Source: Bog-473 sp963791995 | Lineage (GTDB): Bacteria; Actinomycetota; Acidimicrobiia; Acidimicrobiales; RAAP-2 | Direction: 5' to 3' | Length of the DNA: 64,000 bases | Assembly: GCA_963791995.1 (NCBI GenBank) | Contig: CAWBUQ010000020.1 | Coordinates: 1 to 64,000 of the forward strand | Shown: positions 1-8,540 of the stretch, piece after piece | Numbering within the stretch: position 1 is the stretch's first letter | Layout of the letters: the number at the start of each line of letters is the position of its first letter | Made by a program: the position numbers and the translations under genes | Notes under the pieces: model-generated | Told to the model about the DNA's origin: nothing | Databases searched by the model: none | What the model saw: the letters and a program-made list of their open reading frames with translations, nothing else

Positions 1-510
1 TAGGCGGGTCAGCTCCGGGCGTCGTCGGGCACCGGTCTTGTCGCGGATGCGATCGAGGTGCGAGCGCACGGTGGCCACGCTGATGAAGAGGTCCTCGGCG
101 ATCTCCTTGTCGGTGCGTCCGGCACCGACAAGGAGAAGGATCTCCAGTTCCCGTTCCGAGAGGCTTATTCCGTTCGAGCCGGTGGGCTGCTCTTCCTTCA
201 CTTCGGTGATAGTGGCCAACGGGTCTGCGACAGGCACGAAGACGAACGTGGCATCGCCAAATCGGATGCGGTCACCATGCCGGAGCGAGTGCGAAGTGAC
301 TCGCTTCCCATTCACCAGCGTGCCGTTGGCACTGTTGGAGTCCGTGAGCACCCATTGCTCCTCTTGGAGGTCGAAGCGCGCATGCTGACGCGAGACGCGC
401 ATGTCCGCGTCCAGCACGATGTCATTGGTCTCCGCCCGGCCGACGGTCGTGCTCGGCGGCGTCAACTCATACCGAAGGCTGGGGTCGTTGTCCAAATAGA
501 TGTAAGCCAC
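1..510 (-). CDS. FHA domain-LuxR-type response regulator, C-terminus cut by window edge
   Basis: A GTG start at 510 is preceded by AGGAC at good spacing. The frame stays open to base 1, giving 170 residues without a stop, so the C-terminus is outside the window. Residues 1-90 form a forkhead-associated domain with the GRAETNDIVLD, SRQHAR and NSANGTLVNG motifs that bind phosphothreonine. From about residue 115 there is a LuxR-type helix-turn-helix (LSERELEILLLVGAGRTDKE, then the recognition helix SVATVRSH). No receiver domain is present. The FHA domain plus the adjacent downstream Ser/Thr kinase gene suggest that the kinase, or a phosphorylated partner, controls this DNA-binding protein. That link is inference. 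Confidence 0.85.
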   Translation of the reverse strand, partial: MAYIYLDNDPSLRYELTPPSTTVGRAETNDIVLDADMRVSRQHARFDLQEEQWVLTDSNSANGTLVNGKRVTSHSLRHGDRIRFGDATFVFVPVADPLATITEVKEEQPTGSNGISLSERELEILLLVGAGRTDKEIAEDLFISVATVRSHLDRIRDKTGARRRPELTRL

Positions 511-534
511 GGCGTCCTGTCTTGGCGGTCGCTC

Positions 535-1773
535 TTAGTGGGTGATCAGTGCCAGCGCGGTGAGTGCGAGGGCAAAGCTGACGACGAAGGCGGCGATCAC
601 GAGGACCCACGAACGCTTCGTACGTCCGGAGGGCTTGCGCTGCCCCGCCGAGGGGAGCGCAATGGTCGGTATCGGTTGCAAGATCCACTGATCGTCGACG
701 GTCGCGGCCGGCGGCTCGACGCCCGGACCGCGAGGAGGGAGGGGAGGGGCTGGAGCGAGTTCGGACGGCCCGTGCCAGGTCGCGTCGTCGACCAGTTCCG
801 CCGTCCAGCCGGCCCCGCCGCCGCCCACCCACACGCCATGGGCTGCCTCCATGTGAGTACCGGGAGGAGCGGTCGTCGTGGTCGGTACGGCCGCGACGAC
901 CGGTGCGGAGTTCACCGCCGCCTCGAACCACTCGCTCGGCGCGGCCTCGACGAGGCGGTCGGCCAGTTGGCGCGCCGTCGGCCGGTCCGCTGCTGAGGGC
1001 GCAAGTCCGTCGTGCAGGACGGCCACAACCGGGGCGGGCAGGTCCGTCCTTGCGACGGCCGTCACCGCACCCCCGTCGAGATGCGCCTCCACCGCGCCGC
1101 GCACGGACATGCCGGCAAAGGGATGACGACCCGCCAGAAGCTCCGTGGCCATCAATGCCAGCGCGTAGACATCCCATGCAGATGTCGGAGTCTCGCCTCG
1201 CAGTTGTTCGGGCGCCATGTAGAGCGGGGTGCCGCGGATTGTCCCGTCATTCGACATGAACATTGCGCGCTCGCCGCTGATCCGCGCCAGCCCGAAATCT
1301 CCGAGCTTGCAGCGACCCGCTGCGGTGATGAACACGTTGGCGGGCTTGACATCGCGATGGACCACGCCTCGGCCGGCCGCATAGTCCAGTGCCTCGGCGA
1401 TATCGGATACGACCGCGAGCGCCTGGCTGGCTGAGGGGCGGGCGGTCGCTGCCATCGACTGGACGCTCGGCCCTCGGACGTACTCCATGACCAGCACAAG
1501 GTCCGCCCCGTCGGTGATGAGGTCGAACAGCCGAACGATCCTCGGATGGTCGAGACGAGACACCACCTGCGCCTCACGACGAAGACGCTCGGTGGCGGAT
1601 GCATCGGCACTGAGGGTTCGCAGGAGCCGCTTGAGTGCCACGTCACGATCGAGGCTCCGCTGCCGAGCCAGGTGCACCACGCTCGATGCTCCACGCCCGA
1701 GCTCGCGGATCAGAGTGAAGTCTCCTGTGTTCGGGTCCTCACGAGCAGGATCGGTGACTTCCACGGTCCGCAT
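535..1773 (-). CDS. membrane-anchored serine/threonine protein kinase (Pkn family)
   Basis: This encodes 412 aa, with an ATG at 1773 directly after GGAAG. The kinase motifs are complete: glycine loop LGRGASSVVHLA, VAIK-type lysine DVALKRL, HRDVKPANV catalytic loop, DFGLARI and GTPLYMAPEQL. After the kinase domain comes a Pro/Thr-rich linker and one C-terminal membrane helix (WVLVIAAFVVSFALALTALA) with almost no residues beyond it. The kinase is therefore cytoplasmic and lacks a PASTA or other extracellular sensor. The frame is open further upstream, but that part belongs to a decayed second kinase. The FHA-LuxR gene lies only 24 bp downstream, so the two are probably co-transcribed. Confidence 0.88.
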   Translation of the reverse strand: MRTVEVTDPAREDPNTGDFTLIRELGRGASSVVHLARQRSLDRDVALKRLLRTLSADASATERLRREAQVVSRLDHPRIVRLFDLITDGADLVLVMEYVRGPSVQSMAATARPSASQALAVVSDIAEALDYAAGRGVVHRDVKPANVFITAAGRCKLGDFGLARISGERAMFMSNDGTIRGTPLYMAPEQLRGETPTSAWDVYALALMATELLAGRHPFAGMSVRGAVEAHLDGGAVTAVARTDLPAPVVAVLHDGLAPSAADRPTARQLADRLVEAAPSEWFEAAVNSAPVVAAVPTTTTAPPGTHMEAAHGVWVGGGGAGWTAELVDDATWHGPSELAPAPPLPPRGPGVEPPAATVDDQWILQPIPTIALPSAGQRKPSGRTKRSWVLVIAAFVVSFALALTALALITH

Positions 1774-1843
1774 TCTTCCAACATCCGCTGTCGGTCGCAC
1801 CGGACGTTGCGGGCGAACCCGTCCAGCGCCTCTGGCCGCTCTC

Positions 1844-2585
1844 TCAGGGGTGAGGCGTCGTGTGTACGGGGCCTCCGGGGTTGACGCCCTGCACGATGCA
1901 GCGGTCTGGCGCGGCCTCATTGGCCACGGGCATCTTGAGTGACCAGTGGTACGTGCGGCGGACTTGGGCAGCGCCCACGGTTGACTGTGCCCCACGTACC
2001 GCCCACTCCCGTCGATGACCCACGCCTCGAGGTGCCCGAGCACCTCCGAGCCACCCCTGACCTCGGGAACCACGACAGAGCCCTGTGCGTCGGCGACGCC
2101 GTCGACCAAGCCGGCGTCCACTCCTTGCCCTGCGAACTCGCACGTGGACGGCGAAATCACGAAACTTGTCCAGCTGCGTCCCACCATCGGTGTCCGGAGC
2201 GTCGCCGGCAAGCTCGCGGTGGGATTCGGGCTTCCGCCCGCGGCAAGCCCGACACCGACACCGGCGACGACGACCGTCGCCGCGGCGGCGAACTGGCCAA
2301 AGGATGGGCTTGGATGAAGCGGACCGCCCATGATCAAGGCGGCCGCCGGGCCTGACTTGAGGTAGCTGGTACACGGCCACGCAGTTGGGGTCATCGAGGC
2401 GGGCGAGCACCTGGGCCTCCCTGCGCAAGTGGGCGAGCACCCCCTGCTGGGCCACCAGCTCCGGGGCGAGCTCCTTGAGGGCGACCAGCCGGCCCACCGA
2501 AGTTGCCGCGTCAGCCACACGGTGCTGGTGGCACCCACGCCGAGAGGCCCAGCTGCTCGAAGCCCTCCCACTCGGCCACCCGCAC
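1844..2585 (-). pseudogene. broken Ser/Thr kinase-like gene
   Basis: Kinase fragments occur in successive frames. VAEWEGFEQLG starts at a possible GTG (2585), then the glycine loop GPLGVGATSTVW is in a second frame, then LVALKELAPELV and LRREAQVLARLDDPN in a third. The text then jumps without HRD, DFG or APE motifs to a membrane helix (ATVVVAGVGVGLAAGG), an apparent extracellular domain (LEAWVIDGSGRYVGH) and finally a tail ending at 1844. At least three frame changes and loss of the whole C-lobe mean it cannot make a working kinase. It lies directly upstream of the intact kinase on the same strand, so it may be a decayed duplicate. Some of the frame breaks could be sequence errors, but the missing C-lobe is not explained that way. 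Confidence 0.6.
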
Positions 2586-2726
2586 TCCTGCGCTCCCCGT
2601 TGCATATAGCGCTGGGGAGCCCTCATCATTCCGGATTTGGTGGGCTCATGGTCGGGGCGGTGCCCGGCGGGCGAGCGCCGTGTGGGTACTCCGACCCACA
2701 TCTCGAGCCCGCGAACCCCCATGTCG

Positions 2727-2744
2727 GCCCCTGCTACCAGGGGC
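2727..2744. other. perfect hairpin, 7-bp arms
   Basis: GCCCCTG-CTAC-CAGGGGC forms a perfect 7-bp stem with a 4-nt loop, about 22 bp before the UbiB-like start and within the divergent spacer after the kinase remnant. It could act on mRNA stability or be an operator. No T-tract follows it, so a terminator is less likely. Confidence 0.4.
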
Positions 2745-2766
2745 GTTGGGTCCAGATACTGAAACC

Positions 2767-4116
2767 ATGTTCCAGAGCCGAGGTCGTCACCACAGCGCAG
2801 CGCACGAGAGCGCAGTCATTGTGCCCATCAGCACAGCCCACGCCTCTCTCACCGAGGGGTCGCCCCGCCTTCCCGTGTGGCGCCTGCTCGTCCTGGTCGC
2901 CACCGCCTTCCGGGCCCTCGGCGGGATCGCCTGGGACCGTCTGACCGCACGGGGCGAGGCCGCCGACACGCTGGCGGCCCGCCGGACGTGCCGTGCCTTC
3001 GAGCGTCTGGGCCCGACCTTCGTGAAGCTCGGGCAGCTCATCTCCTCGTCCCCGGGCACCGTTTCGGCCGGGTGGATCGATGAGCTGTCCTCGTGCCGCG
3101 ACGAGGTGCCGCCCGTGTCGTGGGGGGCGGTCAAGGTCGTGATTGAGCAGGAACTCGGGGCAAAGGCAGCTGCCCTCGTAGACATCGAGCGCCAGCCGTT
3201 GGCCGCGGGCTCCATGTCCCAGGTGCACGCCGCCCGCCTGGCCGATGGCACGGAGGTCGTGGTCAAAGTCCAACGCCCCGGGTTGGAGAAGGTGCTGCGC
3301 CAGGACCTGCACCTGCTTCGTGCGGGCGCTCGACTTCTCGTGCGGATCCGGCCTTCACTCCAGGCTCTCAATCCGGTCGGACTGGTCGAGGACTTCGCGG
3401 AGTCGATCGGCCAGCAGCTTTCGTTCCGCACCGAGATCGCCAACATGACCACGATGCGCCAGGCGCTCCGTGGTTGCCCTTCGGTGGTAGTTCCCCGGGT
3501 GTGGCCCGAGCTCTCCACCGACCACGTGCTCGTCATGGAGCGCGTGGTCGGGGCGGGCGTCGACGAGCCGCACACCCTCGACGCCATGGGCGTGGACCGT
3601 CGCGGCGTGTTGGAGTCGCTGGTCGGGAGCCTGCTCGTGTCGGCCCTCGGGTCGGGGGCCTTCCACGGCGACCTGCACGCCGGCAACATGCTGGTGGGCG
3701 AGGACGGTCGGCTCGTGCTGCTCGACTTCGGCGTGATCGGTCGCCTCGACGGCGACGCCCGCCGAGTCGTCAGTGAGCTGATGGGCGCATTGGCCGAACT
3801 GCGTTTCGACGCTGCGGCACTCGCCATGCTCCAGCTCGTCGACGTGGGATCGGTGGACCTCGCAGCCGTGGCCACCGACGTCCAGGGCCTCATCGCCGAC
3901 CTGATGTCCAAGTCGATCAATGAGATCGACGTTGCTGCCGGGCTCGGCGAGATGCTCCGCATCGCACGCACGCACCACCTGGTGCTGCCTCAGGCCGTGG
4001 TCGCCTTCCTCAAGCAGCTGATGTTCCTCGACGGTATCGGCCGGTCCCTTGACCCCGACTACGACCTGTTCGCAGACGCCACCCGGCTGCTCGAGACCTC
4101 GCTTGCGGCGGCCTGA
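2767..4116 (+). CDS. ABC1/UbiB-family atypical kinase
   Basis: This encodes 449 aa from ATG 2767; the open frame extends upstream but that part has no recognisable sequence. Family marks are FVKLGQLIS (KxGQ motif), GSMSQVHAARL replacing the usual alanine-rich loop, VVVKVQRPG carrying the ATP-site lysine, FHGDLHAGNML and LLDFGVIGRL. UbiB/ADCK proteins are ATPases that support quinone or other isoprenoid lipid metabolism at the membrane. Actinobacteria normally use menaquinone, so a role in ubiquinone synthesis should not be assumed. It stands alone, convergent with the LLM gene downstream. Confidence 0.85.
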   Translation: MFQSRGRHHSAAHESAVIVPISTAHASLTEGSPRLPVWRLLVLVATAFRALGGIAWDRLTARGEAADTLAARRTCRAFERLGPTFVKLGQLISSSPGTVSAGWIDELSSCRDEVPPVSWGAVKVVIEQELGAKAAALVDIERQPLAAGSMSQVHAARLADGTEVVVKVQRPGLEKVLRQDLHLLRAGARLLVRIRPSLQALNPVGLVEDFAESIGQQLSFRTEIANMTTMRQALRGCPSVVVPRVWPELSTDHVLVMERVVGAGVDEPHTLDAMGVDRRGVLESLVGSLLVSALGSGAFHGDLHAGNMLVGEDGRLVLLDFGVIGRLDGDARRVVSELMGALAELRFDAAALAMLQLVDVGSVDLAAVATDVQGLIADLMSKSINEIDVAAGLGEMLRIARTHHLVLPQAVVAFLKQLMFLDGIGRSLDPDYDLFADATRLLETSLAAA

Positions 4117-4131
4117 CGGTCGAGACCGAGC

Positions 4132-4150
4132 ACGTGCCGACTCGGCACGT
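4132..4150. terminator. bidirectional terminator-like palindrome
   Basis: Perfect 9-bp arms (ACGTGCCGA / TCGGCACGT) flank a single C, between the convergent stops of the UbiB-like gene (4116) and the LLM gene (4156). A short A-run (GTTAAAAAG) follows on the plus side. Position and structure fit a shared terminator. Confidence 0.55.
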
Positions 4151-4155
4151 TGACG

Positions 4156-5277
4156 TTAAAAAGCGTTCGGTTGACTTGCAACGTCCGTGTGGAGAGGATC
4201 GAGAGGGTCAATCCTGCGTCGGGACCCGTCCGAGGACCGTACGCCGAGCACGAGCTCGGCCATGGTGCGCAACGTCGCGAGGTCGCCGTTGACGAGCATG
4301 GTCGTCGCCCGGGACTCGCGCCAGGCCTCGAGGTCGTCGCGGATCTTGGCCACCGGGCCCACCAGGGCGATGTCCTCGACCATGGACGTCGGAACGGCTG
4401 CCGCGGCGTCGTCCTTGCGCCCGTCGAGATATGCGTCCTGGATCTTGTGGGCGGCTTCCTCGTAGCCCATGCGGGCGAAGACGTCGAAGTGGAAGTTCAT
4501 TTCCTTGGCGCCCATGCCGCCGATGTAGAGCGCGAGGTATGGCCGGAACCCGTCGGCGGCCGCATCGGTGTCCTCGTTGATGACCGTCGGAGCAAAGGCG
4601 AGAACTTCGAAGTCCTCGGCACTCCGTCGCGCCGTCGGACGGGCGAACCCCTCGTCGAGCGAGGCCTCGAAGGACGACATGGCCTTGGGCGAGAAGAAGA
4701 TGGGGAACCAGCCGTCGGCGATCTCCGCGGCGAGTGCCACGTTCTTCGGCCCCTCGGCTCCCAGAATGATCGGCACGTCGGCCCGCAGCGGATGCACGAT
4801 CGGCTTGAGCGGCTTGCCCAGTCCGGTACCGCCCGGGTAGGGAAGTGGGTAGTGCTTCCCGGCGTTCGTGACGGGGGCCTCGCGGGCGAGGACTTGGCGC
4901 ACCACGTCGACGTACTCGCGGGTCCGGGCGAGCGGCGCGGGGAAGGGCTGGCCGTACCAGCCCTCGACCACCTGGGGCCCCGAAACGCCGAGCCCGAGCA
5001 CGAAACGTCCGCCTGAGAGGTGGTCCATCGTCAGCGCGGCCATGGCCATGGCGGTGGGGGTGCGCGCGGAGAGCTGGCACAGCGAGGTGCCGAGGCGCAC
5101 GTTCTCTGTGCGCGAACCCCACCACGCCAGCGGGGTCAGGGCGTCGGAACCGTAGGACTCCGCCGTCCAGACGGAGTCGTAGCCGAGGCGGTCGGCTTCC
5201 ATCACCAGCTCGGCGGCGTTGGGCGGAGGACCCGAGCCCCAGTAGCCGAGCTGCAGGCCGATCTTCATGCTCTTCAC
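4156..5277 (-). CDS. LLM-class (luciferase-like) F420- or FMN-dependent oxidoreductase
   Basis: This encodes 373 aa. I choose GTG 5277 because GAGAGGAG lies six bases upstream; ATG 5268 (MKIGLQLGYWG) is the alternative. The TIM-barrel family marks are visible: AAELVMEADRLGYDSVWTAE near the N-terminus, TMDHLSGGRFVLGLGVSGPQ in the middle and VPIILGAEGPKNVALAAEIA further on. These enzymes transfer hydride using F420 or FMN; the substrate cannot be read from sequence. It follows the P450-LLM gene by 31 bp on the same strand, so the two are probably one transcript. This is one of four LLM domains in the window. Confidence 0.85.
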   Translation of the reverse strand: MKSMKIGLQLGYWGSGPPPNAAELVMEADRLGYDSVWTAESYGSDALTPLAWWGSRTENVRLGTSLCQLSARTPTAMAMAALTMDHLSGGRFVLGLGVSGPQVVEGWYGQPFPAPLARTREYVDVVRQVLAREAPVTNAGKHYPLPYPGGTGLGKPLKPIVHPLRADVPIILGAEGPKNVALAAEIADGWFPIFFSPKAMSSFEASLDEGFARPTARRSAEDFEVLAFAPTVINEDTDAAADGFRPYLALYIGGMGAKEMNFHFDVFARMGYEEAAHKIQDAYLDGRKDDAAAAVPTSMVEDIALVGPVAKIRDDLEAWRESRATTMLVNGDLATLRTMAELVLGVRSSDGSRRRIDPLDPLHTDVASQPNAF

Positions 5278-5308
5278 GTGTTGCTCCTCTCGCCTCGCCC
5301 CGAGTGTG

Positions 5309-7483
5309 TCAAACCTTGTGCACGATGTCCTCGGCGAACCAGCGCACGGCGCCGAGGCGGGCAGCAATCGCTTCGTCGTCCGGGGTGCCCGGTGCGACGT
5401 CGACGAACATCCAGGGCGCGCACACGAAGTCGGTCACGCCGGCATCAGCGAAGCGGCGGTACATGTCGACGTCTGGACGTTCCTTCAACGAGAGGTAGAT
5501 GCTGAAGTCGTCGAGGTCCGCACGGCCCGACTTGTCGAGCTCGGCACGCAGCTCTGCGAGGTGCACCCAGGCCTCCTCCTCGCTGTACGCGCCCGCGGCG
5601 ATCCAGCCGTCACACAGAGCGGCCGTGCGGCGCAGCGCCACGGGGGAGTGGCCGCCACCGATGATGGGGACCGGCTTGGTCGGGGCGGGCTCCATCTGGC
5701 ACTCCGGGACGTCGTAGTAGGTCCCGTGGTACTCCACCCACCCGCTGTGCCACAACGAGCGGAGCGCGACGATCATTTCGTCGAGGCGCTTGCCTCGCGT
5801 GCTGAAGTCCTGTCCGGTCTGGTCGAACTCCTCCTTGCACCAGCCCACGCCGATCCCGAGGCGGACGCGGTTGCCCGAGAGCACGGCCGCCGTGCCGACC
5901 GACCGGGCCACGCTGATGAGGTCGCGCACTGGCGCGACGTACACCGCCGTGGTGAAGAGCAGGTTCTGCGTGGCCGCAGCCATGGCAGCGATGCTGACGA
6001 TCGCATCGGGCCACGGGGTCTCGGTTCCCCAGCTGGGGGCACCGTCCTCGCGTGTGGAGTAGGTGTAGCGGGACTCGAGGTGACGCGGGTTGAACAAGTG
6101 GTCCGAGATGTTGATGCCTCCGTAGCCCAACTCGTCACAGGCGCGGGCCAGCGGCAGCAGCTGGCTCGTCGGGAGGAAGGCGACGGACTGATGGAAGCGG
6201 ACCGGGCGCTCGGACATGCTCGGCGGCCTCAGCGGGCCCGAGGCGGCAGCAGCGGTGCCGCCGATCGGAGCGGAGGTGGAGAAGGCGACAGGGATGTGCT
6301 TGGTCCCGTTGATGAAGTTCGACTGCAGGCGTTGCACCTCGCCGTCGAGTCGGATGTCGGGCAGTCGATCCAAGACACGGTCGAACATCACCATGATCTC
6401 CATCCGGGCGAGGTTCGCACCGAGGCAGAAGTGGGGCCCGCCCCCGCCGAAGGCGATGTGGTTGTTGGGCGACCGGGTGACGTCGAAGGTGTTCGGGTTC
6501 TCGAAGGCCTCCTCGTCGCGGTTGGCCGAGGTGTGCCAGAAGACGATCTTGTCGCCCTCCTTGATGTCCTGGCCGCGCACCTCCATGTCAGCGGTGGCGG
6601 TGCGCCGGAAGTGCATCACCGGCGTCACGTAGCGCAACATCTCCTCCACGGCGCCGGGAAGCAGAGAGCGGTCCTGGCGCAGCAGCTCCCACTGCTCGGG
6701 ATGGTCGAAGAAGGCGGTCATGGCGCCCGACATGAGGTTCCGTGTCGTCTCGTTGCCGGCCACGATGAGGAGGAGGAAGAAGAGGTCGAGCTCGAGCTCG
6801 TTGAGCTTCTCGCCCTCCACCTCGGCGTCGATGAGCGTCGAGACCAGGTCCTGTCTCGGGGCCAGCCGGCGCTGCGACGCCAGCTCTTCGGCGTAGCTGT
6901 AGACCTGCATGGCGGCCTCGCCGGGGTCTGCATCGACCTCTTGGTACTCGGGGTCGTTGGCGCCGATCATCTTGTTCGACCAGTCGAAGACCATGCGGCG
7001 ATCCTCTTGGGGCACACCCAGCAGTTCGGCGATCACGAGCAGTGGGAGCTCGGCCGCGATCTCCTCGACGAAGTCGGCGGTGCCGCGCTCGCACACGGCG
7101 TCGACGATCCCGTCGGCGTAGCCCACGATCTGTTGCTCGAGGTCCCGGACCATCTTGGGCGTGAAGCCCTTGTTGACCAGCCGGCGGTAGCGCGTGTGCA
7201 TGGTCGGGTCCATGTTGACCATCATCAGCTGTTGCTGGGCGAGCTGGTCGTCGTCCATCTCGTGGAAGAGCGAGCCCCGGCGCGCCGAGGAGTAGTGCTC
7301 CCAGTCGCGGTTCACCTGGACGCAGTCGTCGTAGCGGGTGACGGCCCAGAAGCCGCCTCTCGGGGCGACTTCCTCGGGGTGCCAGTAGACGGGCGCCTCA
7401 CGTCGCAGCTCGGCGAACCAGTGGTGGGGCACCCCCGCCACGAAATTGCGCCCGTCGACGAGGTCGATCTCATCGAGGCTCAC
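5309..7483 (-). CDS. cytochrome P450 joined in frame to an LLM-class flavin/F420 oxidoreductase
   Basis: One uninterrupted frame of 724 aa starts at GTG 7483, preceded by AAAGGGGGG. Residues 1-401 are a P450: I-helix AGNETTRN (about 242-249), ExxR in EEMLRY (280-285) and heme loop FGGGGPHFCLGANLAR with the cysteine ligand near 353. Its style resembles CYP125/CYP142 steroid hydroxylases. A linker rich in Ala, Gly and Pro (402-422) leads to Met423 (MSERPVRF) and an LLM TIM barrel to the end (LGIGVGWCKEEFDQTG, VPIIGGGHSP). A separate LLM start at 6217 is possible, with GAGG upstream. A TGA lies out of frame 14 bp before that ATG, so a one-base sequence error could have fused two neighbouring genes. 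Either way the two activities are encoded together, and a KstR-like site lies 62 bp upstream. Confidence 0.85.
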   Translation of the reverse strand: MSLDEIDLVDGRNFVAGVPHHWFAELRREAPVYWHPEEVAPRGGFWAVTRYDDCVQVNRDWEHYSSARRGSLFHEMDDDQLAQQQLMMVNMDPTMHTRYRRLVNKGFTPKMVRDLEQQIVGYADGIVDAVCERGTADFVEEIAAELPLLVIAELLGVPQEDRRMVFDWSNKMIGANDPEYQEVDADPGEAAMQVYSYAEELASQRRLAPRQDLVSTLIDAEVEGEKLNELELDLFFLLLIVAGNETTRNLMSGAMTAFFDHPEQWELLRQDRSLLPGAVEEMLRYVTPVMHFRRTATADMEVRGQDIKEGDKIVFWHTSANRDEEAFENPNTFDVTRSPNNHIAFGGGGPHFCLGANLARMEIMVMFDRVLDRLPDIRLDGEVQRLQSNFINGTKHIPVAFSTSAPIGGTAAAASGPLRPPSMSERPVRFHQSVAFLPTSQLLPLARACDELGYGGINISDHLFNPRHLESRYTYSTREDGAPSWGTETPWPDAIVSIAAMAAATQNLLFTTAVYVAPVRDLISVARSVGTAAVLSGNRVRLGIGVGWCKEEFDQTGQDFSTRGKRLDEMIVALRSLWHSGWVEYHGTYYDVPECQMEPAPTKPVPIIGGGHSPVALRRTAALCDGWIAAGAYSEEEAWVHLAELRAELDKSGRADLDDFSIYLSLKERPDVDMYRRFADAGVTDFVCAPWMFVDVAPGTPDDEAIAARLGAVRWFAEDIVHKV

Positions 7484-7544
7484 GGGCCCCCCTTTCGGAC
7501 GTCCCCGGCTGTCGCCGGTTTGCCAGGTCTTTTGCGCTCGTTTT

Positions 7545-7558
7545 TAGAACGCGTGTCA
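7545..7558. promoter_or_regulatory. KstR-like operator candidate upstream of P450-LLM
   Basis: TAGAACGCGTGTCA matches the mycobacterial KstR consensus TnnAACnnGTTnnA at all but one fixed position. It lies 62 bp upstream of the P450-LLM start. No kstR gene is seen in the window. Confidence 0.4.
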
Positions 7559-7634
7559 GTCGATCATAGGCACGGGCGCGGCCGGGGTCCTGATGCGGCG
7601 CCGGTGGTCGTCGGGGGGTTGACATCCACATATC

Positions 7635-7668
7635 TACAATGTAATTCTTGTACAAGAAAGTTATTGTA
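7635..7668. promoter_or_regulatory. extended palindromic operator between divergent transcripts
   Basis: The 14-bp perfect palindrome TTCTTGTACAAGAA (7645-7658) is flanked symmetrically by TACAAT (7635-7640) and ATTGTA (7663-7668), each four bases away. It is AT-rich in a GC-rich region and sits 37 bp before the first SRPBCC start. The ArsR-type regulator encoded in that same unit is the obvious candidate to bind it (inference). Confidence 0.6.
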
Positions 7669-7705
7669 AAAGACCCGGCACGGACCGGGGGAAGGGATGT
7701 GGATC

Positions 7706-8149
7706 ATGACCATGACGCGCAAAGAGGACACCGACTTCCAGTCGGTCGAGCAGGTGACGGCGTCCCCCGAGCAGGTGCTCGCCGCGCTGCGCGACAACGA
7801 GGCGATCTCGAGATGGTGGGGGCTCACGAGCGGCGTGGCCACCGAAGGGGGCGCGTTCCAGGTCGGTTTCGGCGGTGGTCGCCAGATCGACATGACAGTC
7901 GTGGCCTCGGACACGGCACACGTCGTGTGGGCTGTCGACGCGGCGCCCCACACGCCCGAGTGGGCCGGGACCACGATCGTCTTCGAGATCGCGCCGCTCG
8001 GGGAGGGCAGCGAGGTCCGCTTCCGCCACCGCGGCCTGACCCCGAAGTTCGAGTGCTACGAGATGTGCGACGCCGGGTGGACACACTTCCTGGCCAGCCT
8101 GGTCTCCTACCTCGAAACCGGCCAGGGGCAGCCGTACGTCGGGGATTGA
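7706..8149 (+). CDS. SRPBCC (START/Bet v1-like) domain protein
   Basis: This encodes 147 aa from ATG 7706, which has GAAGGG nine bases upstream; ATG 7697 would sit on top of that site. The pattern SVEQVTASPEQVLAALRDNE at the N-terminus and ISRWWGL shortly after are typical of AHSA1-like SRPBCC proteins, which bind hydrophobic ligands in a helix-grip cavity. No catalytic residues can be assigned. It is the first gene of the SRPBCC-ArsR-SRPBCC unit, behind the palindromic operator. Confidence 0.75.
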   Translation: MTMTRKEDTDFQSVEQVTASPEQVLAALRDNEAISRWWGLTSGVATEGGAFQVGFGGGRQIDMTVVASDTAHVVWAVDAAPHTPEWAGTTIVFEIAPLGEGSEVRFRHRGLTPKFECYEMCDAGWTHFLASLVSYLETGQGQPYVGD

Positions 8150-8189
8150 CCGGGCCTCACCGCGGCGACTCCACGAGAATGGAGCTGTG

Positions 8190-8540
8190 ATGCGGGCCGA
8201 GGACCAAGGCGAGAGCCCCGCAGAGACCGACGCGGTCCTGCGGGCGCTCGCCGATCCGCACAGGCGGGCGATCATCCGCCTCGTCCGCGACGACGAGCTG
8301 GCGGCGGGCAAGATCGCGACGCATTTCTCCTTGACCCAGCAGGCGGTGAGCCAGCATCTCGCCGTGCTCAAGCGAGCCGGGCTGCTGGACGAACGCCGGG
8401 AAGGCGCGCGCCGCCTCTACCGCTTTCGTCGTGAGTCCCTCGAAGCGGTGCGCGAACTACTCGACGAGTTCTGGCCGGACGCGCTCGGTCGTCTGAAGCA
8501 GGCCGTCGAACGCGACCATCCCAAGACAGGAGCCACATGA
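8190..8540 (+). CDS. ArsR-family winged-helix transcriptional regulator
   Basis: This encodes 116 aa. ATG 8190 is preferred over GTG 8187 because GGAG is five bases upstream. The family pattern is clear: LRALADPHRRAIIRLVRDDE, then the recognition helix in LTQQAVSQHLAVLKRAGLLD and the wing EGARRLYRF. No metal-binding cysteines are present, so it probably senses something other than metals. Its stop overlaps the start of the following SRPBCC gene by four bases. ArsR-SRPBCC pairs are common in actinobacteria and are thought to form small ligand-responsive units. The palindrome at 7635-7668 is a likely autoregulatory site. Confidence 0.88.
   Translation: MRAEDQGESPAETDAVLRALADPHRRAIIRLVRDDELAAGKIATHFSLTQQAVSQHLAVLKRAGLLDERREGARRLYRFRRESLEAVRELLDEFWPDALGRLKQAVERDHPKTGAT

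Noticed and set aside
2767..4116. ubiquinone biosynthesis gene
   Set aside because: UbiB family membership is clear, but actinobacteria use menaquinone and no ubi genes are present, so that role is not supported.
7645..7658. KstR2 operator
   Set aside because: KstR2 sites have CAAGnnCTTG; this palindrome has the reverse order CTTGTACAAG.
5267..7669. 800-aa open frame on the plus strand opposite the P450-LLM gene
   Set aside because: It is the complement of a clearly coding gene with P450 and LLM motifs; its Val/Glu/His/Asp-rich text has no family pattern.
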